DNA from: Xanthomonas cucurbitae
GTDB lineage: Bacteria > Pseudomonadota > Gammaproteobacteria > Xanthomonadales > Xanthomonadaceae
Assembly: GCF_002939885.1 (NCBI RefSeq)
Contig: NZ_MDED01000016.1
Coordinates: forward strand, 39,734 to 103,733
Length of the DNA: 64,000 nucleotides
Direction: 5' to 3'
The notes beneath the pieces were generated by a model. It had not been told where the DNA came from. It saw only the letters and a program-made list of their open reading frames with translations, and ran no database searches. This document shows positions 17,993 to 25,000 of this stretch, in pieces (position 1 is the stretch's first letter; every line of letters starts with the position of its first letter). The position numbers and the translations under genes are program-made.

Positions 17993-18865
17993 TCATGACG
18001 AACGAGCGGCATTCAACCATTCGCGTGCCAGTGCCGGTATGCGCTCCACGACCTCGCGACCAAAGATCACTTCGGAGACCAGGCCCATGTTGAGCATGTC
18101 GATGATGCGACAGAGATAGGATTTTCCACACACCCACCAGGTGTAGTGCGAGTCCACGATCAAGATATGGTCCGCGCGCACCCCTTCGTTCTTTTCCAGA
18201 TCATCAAGCTCCAGGCCATCCAGTAGCGTCTCGTAGACACCATCTGCCACGCGGCTGCCGAAGGTAGTGGTGTAGTAATACTCCTTGATTTCCCAGACCG
18301 CTATGGGATTGACGGTCGAAGGAAACGCGCCATCGACGCGGCGTGCCAGCGTGCGTAGCGGGATGCCATTGCGGGTGAATGTCGTCAGCTGACGTGGGTC
18401 GTAGTCGCACGCTACATCGCCGATGACTTCGTGCACCAGCATGTTGACCAAACCCGTCAGGAAGGCGGGTGCAGCCATTGCGCCCTTCTGTTTGTTCATG
18501 GGAAGTGGAACGAAACGCAGCGGATTGACGCGCGCATTTACTTCCCAATAGAGTGCGCTGGCATCCGCTGCATTCATGAGATTGGGCCGTACCGTGTTGT
18601 TGAGCACATCGGCGCGATAGGCAAAATAACGGTGCAGTGTTTCCCCCAGTTCCGTTGCACAGCCATTGCGCAGCACCAGCGCGGGGCTGAGCCTCAGGTC
18701 GGTCAACGCAGTCGCCATCTGCTCGACACGATGGATCTTCACCGTTCCAGAACCCTTGAGCGCTCCGCGCGCTACGCGGTTCGTGTATCCCAGCTGTTCC
18801 GATAGTGTGCGAACCAGCGCCCAGAACGCCTGCGGCTGCCGCATGAATTCTGGATTGCCTCTCAC
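17993..18865 (-). CDS. Putative type II restriction endonuclease
   Basis: A 290-residue protein of unrecognised sequence family, but with a PD-(D/E)xK-like core: Asp178 in RRVDGAF and Glu192-x-Lys194 in VWEIKEYYY, followed by a helix. Its place next to a controller-type repressor and an adenine methyltransferase makes a restriction enzyme by far the most likely role. It starts with GTG at 18865, overlapping the controller stop (GTGA), so C and R are cotranscribed. Codon use and GC are clearly lower than in flanking genes, a sign of transfer. The recognition sequence cannot be read from the protein. Confidence 0.75.
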   Translation of the reverse strand: MRGNPEFMRQPQAFWALVRTLSEQLGYTNRVARGALKGSGTVKIHRVEQMATALTDLRLSPALVLRNGCATELGETLHRYFAYRADVLNNTVRPNLMNAADASALYWEVNARVNPLRFVPLPMNKQKGAMAAPAFLTGLVNMLVHEVIGDVACDYDPRQLTTFTRNGIPLRTLARRVDGAFPSTVNPIAVWEIKEYYYTTTFGSRVADGVYETLLDGLELDDLEKNEGVRADHILIVDSHYTWWVCGKSYLCRIIDMLNMGLVSEVIFGREVVERIPALAREWLNAARSS

Positions 18866-19098
18866 TGCTCTCCCTTCTCGAACAATGCAATGAAATCATG
18901 GAGGCCGACGCCAAGAACGCGGCACAGCTCCATCAACTCAACGAAGTCCACGCGGCGTTCGCCGCTTTCGTACTTGCTGACGTAGGATTGCGGCTTGCCG
19001 AGAGCGCTGGCGACGTCGGTCTGGGTCAGATCGGACTGGATCCGCAGATCGCGAAGCAGTCGAGCAAGCAGCGCGTAGCGGTCTATGGGCGTCGTCAT
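18862..19098 (-). CDS. HTH (Xre-type) controller protein of the restriction-modification system
   Basis: A 78-residue single-domain lambda-repressor-like protein. The helix-turn-helix is at residues 25-50 (TQTDVASALGKPQSYVSKYESGERR). Size and position match restriction-modification C proteins, which delay restriction-enzyme expression until methylation is complete. It lies immediately before and overlaps the restriction gene and is divergent from the methyltransferase gene over 57 bp. The intergenic ACTC-N7-GAGT and CTCTAGAG symmetric elements are candidate operator sites. Confidence 0.85.
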   Translation of the reverse strand: MTTPIDRYALLARLLRDLRIQSDLTQTDVASALGKPQSYVSKYESGERRVDFVELMELCRVLGVGLHDFIALFEKGEQ

Positions 19099-19105
19099 CG
19101 GCGGC

Positions 19106-19148
19106 ACTCTAGAGCCGAGTTGCCAACTATCCCAATTCAGGATATTCT
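19106..19148 (+). promoter_or_regulatory. Methyltransferase promoter and candidate C-protein operator
   Basis: TTGCCA (19120-19125) and TATTCT (19143-19148) form a sigma70-type promoter with exactly 17 bp spacing reading towards the methyltransferase. The -10 box ends only 7 bases before the ATG at 19156, so the transcript may be leaderless. ACTC-N7-GAGT (19106-19120) and the nested CTCTAGAG lie just upstream and could bind the controller. Confidence 0.6.
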
Positions 19149-19155
19149 TGCCGGC

Positions 19156-20028
19156 ATGAATCAGCTCACCCGCCCACCCATGCCAGAGCGCCATGCGTTC
19201 AAGGGCCAACTCCTGAAATGGGTCGGTAACAAGCAGCGATTCGCCGAAGAGTTGATTTCTTACTTTCCAGCGAACTTCAACACCTTCGTTGAACCGTTCA
19301 TCGGTAGTGGCGCCGTGCTGGCGACGCTGGCCCCCGAACGCGCGATCGCTGGCGATGTCTTCGGGCCGCTGATTGAAATCTGGACGACGCTGAAAGACGA
19401 TCCGCAGCGGTTGGTCGCCTGGTACCAGGAGCGACATGCCCTCATTGAGGACATGGGCAAGATTCCGGCCTACAAGTCTGTCCTGGCTTCGTACAACCGC
19501 GCCGCCAATGGTGCTGATCTGCTGTTCCTGTCGCGCACCTGCTATGGCGGAGTGATTCGCTTCAGAAAATCCGACGGCTTCATGTCCACACCGTGTGGCC
19601 CGCATCGACCGATGCCGCCCGCTAATTTCGCGAGCCGCGCACATACCTGGCATCAGCGGATCAAGGGTACGCGATTCCACCACGCGGACTATCGCGAACT
19701 GATGCAGCGCGCCAAACCGGGCGACTTGGTGTACTGCGATCCGCCCTATGTGGATTCGCAGTCCATCTTGTACGGTGCGCAAGGCTTTCGATTGCCTGAG
19801 TTGTTCGAGGCCATTGCAGCGTGCAAGCGGCGTGGGGTCTATGTGGCCTTGAGCATCGATGGGACCAAGAAGTCCGGCAACAATGTCGTGCAGATTGATC
19901 CGCCAGCCGGTCTGTTCAAGCGCGAGGCCTTGGTCAACTGTGGCCGGTCCATGCTGCGCAGATTCCAGATGGACGGCCAAACGCTGGAGTCTGAACTGGT
20001 CGCCGACCGTCTACTGCTGACTTACTGA
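19156..20028 (+). CDS. D12-class (Dam-type) N6-adenine DNA methyltransferase
   Basis: A 290-residue alpha-class adenine methyltransferase. The AdoMet motif FVEPFIGSGAV is at residues 44-54 and the catalytic DPPY at 195-198. The N-terminal FKGQLLKWVGNKQRFAEELISYFP is typical of DpnII/Dam relatives. It modifies the island's own recognition site to protect the host from the adjacent nuclease. The ATG at 19156 follows a -10 box by 7 bases. GC content is lower than in the surrounding genes. Family assignment is firm; the target sequence is not readable here. Confidence 0.92.
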   Translation: MNQLTRPPMPERHAFKGQLLKWVGNKQRFAEELISYFPANFNTFVEPFIGSGAVLATLAPERAIAGDVFGPLIEIWTTLKDDPQRLVAWYQERHALIEDMGKIPAYKSVLASYNRAANGADLLFLSRTCYGGVIRFRKSDGFMSTPCGPHRPMPPANFASRAHTWHQRIKGTRFHHADYRELMQRAKPGDLVYCDPPYVDSQSILYGAQGFRLPELFEAIAACKRRGVYVALSIDGTKKSGNNVVQIDPPAGLFKREALVNCGRSMLRRFQMDGQTLESELVADRLLLTY

Positions 20029-20109
20029 TCCATCGCGCGCCATGGTCGGCCGGGGCCAAACCACTGAGCGATGACGCGCACGCATGGCCGCTGTGGGAGT
20101 GGAATCGCC

Positions 20110-20817
20110 CTATACGCCCACCACCGGCCGCAGGCACAGCCAGATGGCGCACCAGTGCGACAACGCGCCGCCCAAGACGTGGGCGTGCCAGATGGCGCGG
20201 TTGTAGACCATGGACTTGCGCACATAGAAGCCCACGCCCACGGTGTAGAACGCACCGCCGGCAACGATGAGCCACAACACCGCGCTGTCCAGCCCGGCGA
20301 TCATCTGGTTGATCACCACGACGCCCGCCCAGCCCAGCAGCAGGTAGATCGCCACCCAGAAGCCCTTGGCGATGCCGGGCAGGCACAGCTTGGCGAACAC
20401 GCCGAACAACGCCACGCTCCACACCGTCAGGATCATGGCCCAGCGCCAGGCACCATCGAGCGCGACCAGGAAGAACGGGGTGTACGAACCGGCGATCATC
20501 ACGAAGATGCCGGCATGGTCGAACTTGCGCAACATCGGCTGGCGCAATGGCGGGGCGAAGTTGTACGCCGCCGAGCAGGCGAACATCACCAGCAGGCCCA
20601 GCGCGTAGACGCAGGTGGCCAGCAGCAGGGTCTGGTTGGCATGCGCGCGCCAGATCATCCAGGCGCCACCGACGATGGCCAGGAACAGACCGGCAGCGTG
20701 CACGATCACATCCGCACGGCGGGCAGCGGGAGTCTGGTAATGCGGAACGAGGGCGCTGGGGGGCACGGGCACGGTGGGTCTTGGAGAGGGGGAACCCACA
20801 GCCTGCAGGTTGGGCAT
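20110..20817 (-). CDS. Hemolysin III family membrane protein
   Basis: A 235-residue protein with seven predicted helices of the HlyIII/YqfA (PAQR-like) family. The conserved Ser and His-rich positions are visible: SAAYNF in the second helical region, KFDHAGIFVMIAGSYTPF in the middle, and WHAHVLGGALSHW near the C terminus. The function of bacterial members is uncertain; some affect membrane fluidity or lipid metabolism. The start at 20817 leaves about 45 mostly polar residues before the first helix; a start nearer HYQTPAARRADV is possible. It is divergent from the helicase gene over a 127-bp region with repeated TGTCTCA elements. Confidence 0.85.
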   Translation of the reverse strand: MPNLQAVGSPSPRPTVPVPPSALVPHYQTPAARRADVIVHAAGLFLAIVGGAWMIWRAHANQTLLLATCVYALGLLVMFACSAAYNFAPPLRQPMLRKFDHAGIFVMIAGSYTPFFLVALDGAWRWAMILTVWSVALFGVFAKLCLPGIAKGFWVAIYLLLGWAGVVVINQMIAGLDSAVLWLIVAGGAFYTVGVGFYVRKSMVYNRAIWHAHVLGGALSHWCAIWLCLRPVVGV

Positions 20818-20887
20818 GACGCTGTGGGGTCCACAGCATACCCGCTTGCTGAATTGGCTCAGTGACACGGGCTCGCCCATTCGGGCC

Positions 20888-20922
20888 GTGTCTCATACCC
20901 TGAGACACCTCCCCTGTCTCAT
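20888..20922. promoter_or_regulatory. Perfect hairpin/operator GTGTCTCA-N5-TGAGACAC plus a third TGTCTCA copy
   Basis: GTGTCTCA (20888-20895) is exactly inverted as TGAGACAC (20901-20908); another TGTCTCAT begins at 20915. The element lies 23-57 bp upstream of the helicase ATG. It differs from the Xanthomonas LexA box. Spacing suggests a repressor site overlapping the promoter. Confidence 0.6.
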
Positions 20923-20944
20923 GCTCCTCTTTGGGAGCCGCCGT

Positions 20945-23440
20945 ATGCCTCCGTTTGCCCTCGCTCCCCGTACCGAAACCGCCGAACGCGCCCTGGCCAC
21001 CACCGATGGTCGGCCCAGCCGCGACGGCGCACTGCTCACCCAGCGCCTGGAACGGCGCTACCACGACCGCATCACCGGCAGCTTCACCCTCCCCGGGCGC
21101 GAAGGCAGCTACGCACCGATCCCGGAAGATGTGCCGGCCGCCTTGGCCGATGCACTGCGTGCGCGCGGTATCGGCCAGCTCTACAGCCATCAGGCCGACG
21201 CCTGGGCAGCAAGCCAGCGTGGCGAGCATGTGGCGATCGTGACGCCTACCGCCTCTGGCAAATCGCTGTGCTACACGCTGCCGGTGGTGAGCGCAGCGAT
21301 GACCAGTGGCGCCAAGGCGCTGTACCTGTTCCCGACCAAAGCGCTGGCGCAGGATCAGGTGGCCGAGCTGCTGGAGCTCAACCGCGCCGGCGAGCTCGGG
21401 GTGAAGGCCTTCACCTTCGACGGCGATACGCCTGGCGATGCGCGGCAGGCGATCCGCCTGCATGGCGACATCGTGGTGAGCAACCCGGACATGCTGCACC
21501 AGGCCATCCTGCCGCATCACACCAAGTGGGCGCAGTTCTTCGAGAACCTGCGCTATGTGGTGATCGACGAGATCCACACCTATCGCGGGGTGTTCGGTAG
21601 CCATGTCACCAACGTGCTGCGGCGGCTCAAGCGCATTTGCGCGTTCTACGGCGCCAGCCCGCAGTTCATCCTGTGCTCGGCCACCATCGGCAACCCGCAC
21701 GCGCACGCGCAGGCCTTGATCGAAGAGCGCGTGCATGCCATCACCAAGTCCGGCGCGCCCACCGGCGACAAGCATGTGCTGTTGTGGAACCCACCGGTGG
21801 TCAATGCCGATCTCGGCCTGCGCGCTTCGGCGCGTTCGCAGAGCAACCGCATTGCACGTATCGCCATCAAGAGTGGGTTGAAGACGCTGGTGTTCGCGCA
21901 GACACGCTTGATGGTGGAAGTGCTGACCAAATATTTGAAAGACATCTTCGACCACGACCCGCGCAAGCCGCCACGCATTCGCGCCTACCGCGGTGGCTAC
22001 CTGCCCACCGAACGCCGCGAGGTGGAACGCGCGATGCGCGCCGGCACCATCGACGGCATCATTTCGACTTCTGCGCTGGAACTGGGCGTGGATATCGGCG
22101 CGCTGGACGTGGTGATCCTCAATGGCTACCCCGGCAGCGTGGCGGCCACCTGGCAGCGCTTCGGCCGCGCCGGGCGGCGCCAGCAGCCGGCGCTGGGCGT
22201 GTTGGTGGCCAGCTCGCAACCGTTGGACCAGTACGTGGTGCGGCACCCGGATTTCTTTGCCGATGCCTCGCCCGAACATGCGCGCATTGCGCCAGACCAG
22301 CCGCTGATCCTGTTCGACCACATCCGCTGCGCGGCGTTCGAATTGCCGTTCATTGCCAGCGAACCATTCGGCCCGATCGACCCGCTGGTGTTCCTGGAAG
22401 CGCTGGCTGAAAGCGAAGTCGTCCACCAGGAAGGCGACCGCTGGGAATGGATTGCCGACAGCTACCCGGCCAACGCGGTGAGCCTGCGCTCGGTGGCCGA
22501 CGGCAACTTCGTGGTGGTGGACAAGAGCGACGGCAAGCAGCAGATCATCGCCGAGGTGGATTATTCGGCCGCCGCGCTCACCCTGTACGAAGGCGCCATC
22601 CACATGGTGCAAAGCACGCCGTATCAAGTGGAGCGGCTGGATTGGGAAGGCCGCAAGGCCTATGTCACGCGCACGCATGTGGACTACTACACCGACAGCA
22701 TCGACTACACCAAGCTGAAAGTGCTGGACCGCTTCGAAGGCAGCCTGGCCGGGCGTGGCGACTGCCATCATGGCGAAGTGCATGTGGTGCGGCGCGTCTC
22801 CGGCTACAAGAAGATCCGCTACTACACGCACGAAAACATCGGCTACGGCCCGGTGAACCTGCCCGACCAGGAGCTGCACACCACGGCGGTGTGGTGGCAG
22901 TTGCCGCAGGCCACGCTGGGCAAGGCATTCGCCTCCAGGCAGGATGCATTGGATGGATTTTTAGGGGCGGCGTATGCGCTGCATGTGGTGGCGACGGTGG
23001 CGGTGATGGCCGATGCGCGCGACCTGCAAAAAGCGGTGGGCAATGGCGACGGCGCCTGGTTTGCGGTGGCCGACCAGACCGGGCGCGGGCAATTGCGCGG
23101 CGTGGAAGAAGGCGAGCAAGGCGCGGTGGAACTGCAGCAGGCCTTCGTGCCCACGGTGTACCTGTACGACAACTTCCCCGGCGGCGTGGGCTTGAGCGAG
23201 CCGCTGTGGCTGCGCCAGGCCGAGCTGCTGCAGCGCGCGGACGAACTGGTGCGTCGCTGCGACTGCACGGCCGGCTGCCCGGCCTGCGTCGGCCCGGTGC
23301 TGGCCGCGCACGAGCAAGGCAAGGGCGAATCGCCCAAGTCGCTGGCGTTGACCGTGCTGGCGCTGTTGTTCGATGCCGATGCGCCGCTACGCCATGCCAC
23401 CCAGGCCGATGACGACCTGGCGCTGGATGTAGGTGCATGA
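20945..23440 (+). CDS. DEAD/DEAH-box helicase with C-terminal zinc cluster (MrfA/Hrq1-like)
   Basis: An 831-residue superfamily 2 helicase. Walker A is TPTASGKS at about residues 100-107, motif II is DEIH at about 208-211, and motif VI is QRFGRAGRR. The C-terminal DUF1998-type region holds a four-cysteine cluster, C772, C774, C778 and C781 (CDCTAGCPAC). This layout is that of B. subtilis MrfA and yeast Hrq1, 3'-5' helicases acting in repair of DNA crosslinks and adducts. Its stop overlaps the start of an MrfB-like exonuclease (ATGA), matching the MrfAB operon. I infer a nucleotide-excision-independent repair pair. Confidence 0.9.
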   Translation: MPPFALAPRTETAERALATTDGRPSRDGALLTQRLERRYHDRITGSFTLPGREGSYAPIPEDVPAALADALRARGIGQLYSHQADAWAASQRGEHVAIVTPTASGKSLCYTLPVVSAAMTSGAKALYLFPTKALAQDQVAELLELNRAGELGVKAFTFDGDTPGDARQAIRLHGDIVVSNPDMLHQAILPHHTKWAQFFENLRYVVIDEIHTYRGVFGSHVTNVLRRLKRICAFYGASPQFILCSATIGNPHAHAQALIEERVHAITKSGAPTGDKHVLLWNPPVVNADLGLRASARSQSNRIARIAIKSGLKTLVFAQTRLMVEVLTKYLKDIFDHDPRKPPRIRAYRGGYLPTERREVERAMRAGTIDGIISTSALELGVDIGALDVVILNGYPGSVAATWQRFGRAGRRQQPALGVLVASSQPLDQYVVRHPDFFADASPEHARIAPDQPLILFDHIRCAAFELPFIASEPFGPIDPLVFLEALAESEVVHQEGDRWEWIADSYPANAVSLRSVADGNFVVVDKSDGKQQIIAEVDYSAAALTLYEGAIHMVQSTPYQVERLDWEGRKAYVTRTHVDYYTDSIDYTKLKVLDRFEGSLAGRGDCHHGEVHVVRRVSGYKKIRYYTHENIGYGPVNLPDQELHTTAVWWQLPQATLGKAFASRQDALDGFLGAAYALHVVATVAVMADARDLQKAVGNGDGAWFAVADQTGRGQLRGVEEGEQGAVELQQAFVPTVYLYDNFPGGVGLSEPLWLRQAELLQRADELVRRCDCTAGCPACVGPVLAAHEQGKGESPKSLALTVLALLFDADAPLRHATQADDDLALDVGA

Positions 23441-24921
23441 GCGTGAGTGCGGACCGCCTGCGGTTGTTGCGGCGTCAGGCCGGGCACGCCTATGTGCCGG
23501 CGGCGGTTGCAGATAGCGGTGCAGTGGATGGTGCGGATGGGTGCGCTGCGGTTGATGCGGATGGCGATACACACCCGATGCGCTCGGCAGTGGTCGGCCA
23601 AACCTCTGCTGATGCGGTGGGTGCGGATGCTGTTGCAGGCGATGTGCGCGCGCGTGCCGCACGTGAGATGCCTGCCACGGCGCAGCCGCCGATGCCTGGC
23701 AGCGATCCTGGGCTGAGCGCAGAACGTTTGCGCCTGCTACGCCGTCAGGTCGGCGGGCTGACGCCCACGGCGCACAAGGACACTGCGGTGATGCCCACGC
23801 GTGCGCAACGTCAGCCGGCGTCGGGTGCTGCTGCATCTGTCTCGCGCGCTGTGCCGCGCGAGACTGCGGTACGAAGCGCGCCGTCGGGCAGTGTGGATGC
23901 CGTCCGTGCAGCGCGTACCCAGCCCGCAACACCGGCCACGACACGCCGCGCCTTGCAGGCGCCGGTGGTGGCACCGCATGCACGCGATAGCTCGGCGTTT
24001 GCCTGGGTGGACCACGAGGTCCGCCACAAGCCGGCCGGCGCGGCGGCCGATGCGGCAGCGCGCGTGCCGGCGATGCGCGCGACACCTGCTGTGCCCACCG
24101 CCATCCCGGCACCCCAGCGGCACACCGACATCGCCGGCCTGCGCAAGATGATCGGCCTGCGCGAACGCGCGGTGTCGGCGCACACGCCGGTACGCACGCC
24201 ATCGACCGACCGGCATCTGCCCGGCAGCGAGATCGCACCTGGCTTGCACCTGATCGAAGCCTTCCTGCCACAGCCGATCCCATGCCAGGCGCTATCGCTG
24301 GCCTTCGCCAAGCGCGAGGACGCAGTGGACCCGCTGGACCTGCTGTTCTTCGACACCGAAACCACCGGGCTGGCCGGTGGCACCGGCACGCGTGCCTTCA
24401 TGATCGGCGTGGCGCAGTGGTGCACGGATACCGTACAAGGCACCGGGCTGGGCGTGCGGCAACTGATGATGTCCACGATGGCGGCAGAAAGCGCGATGCT
24501 GGACCTGTTCCGCAGCTGGCTAACGCCACAGACGGTGTTGTCCAGTTACAACGGCCGATGCTACGACGCCCCGCTACTCAAGACGCGCTACCGGCTGGCG
24601 CGGCGCGGCGATCCGCTGTCCGCGCTGGACCATGTCGACCTGTTGTTCCCCACCCGCCGCCGGTACCGCGGCACCTGGGAGAACTGCAAGCTGTCCACCA
24701 TCGAGCGGCAACTGTTGCGCGTGGTCCGCGAAGACGACCTGCCCGGCTCCGAGGCGCCGGCCGCCTGGCTGAGCTATCTGCGCGGCGGCAGCGCGCGCAA
24801 CCTGCGCCGCGTGGCCGAGCACAACCACCAGGACGTGGTGACGCTATCGCTGCTGCTGCAACGCCTGGTGGCGGTGGAGGCGCAGGAGCGCGAGGCGATC
24901 GCGTTGATGGAGACACCGTAA
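23437..24921 (+). CDS. RNase H-like DEDDh exonuclease (MrfB/YprB-like) with an unusually long N-terminal tail
   Basis: A 494-residue protein. The C-terminal half is a DEDDh exonuclease: Asp306-x-Glu308 in FFDTETTG, an Asp in SYNGRCYDAPLL, and His462/Asp466 in EHNHQD. Residues 1-240 are a low-complexity Ala/Pro/Arg-rich tail carrying two near-identical motifs, RLRLLRRQ at about 7-14 and 93-100, and a related GLRKMIGLRER near 230. Translation is coupled to the helicase gene upstream. By analogy with B. subtilis MrfB it degrades DNA in partnership with the helicase. The repeated motif may be a docking peptide. Confidence 0.87.
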   Translation: MSVSADRLRLLRRQAGHAYVPAAVADSGAVDGADGCAAVDADGDTHPMRSAVVGQTSADAVGADAVAGDVRARAAREMPATAQPPMPGSDPGLSAERLRLLRRQVGGLTPTAHKDTAVMPTRAQRQPASGAAASVSRAVPRETAVRSAPSGSVDAVRAARTQPATPATTRRALQAPVVAPHARDSSAFAWVDHEVRHKPAGAAADAAARVPAMRATPAVPTAIPAPQRHTDIAGLRKMIGLRERAVSAHTPVRTPSTDRHLPGSEIAPGLHLIEAFLPQPIPCQALSLAFAKREDAVDPLDLLFFDTETTGLAGGTGTRAFMIGVAQWCTDTVQGTGLGVRQLMMSTMAAESAMLDLFRSWLTPQTVLSSYNGRCYDAPLLKTRYRLARRGDPLSALDHVDLLFPTRRRYRGTWENCKLSTIERQLLRVVREDDLPGSEAPAAWLSYLRGGSARNLRRVAEHNHQDVVTLSLLLQRLVAVEAQEREAIALMETP

Positions 24922-25000
24922 CGTTGGGCGCGGCGCTGGCACGGCGTGGCCCCGCATGCCGCCGTGTCAGGCTGCGGCTGCGCAGGATCACGTGCCACTG

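Noticed and set aside
18666..18893. Plus-strand frame inside the restriction gene
   Set aside because: Antisense shadow; the minus-strand frame has the PD-(D/E)xK-like core and proper context.
19934..22879. A 981-codon minus-strand frame over the helicase gene
   Set aside because: It is a shadow frame on the opposite strand; the helicase motifs are all on the plus strand.
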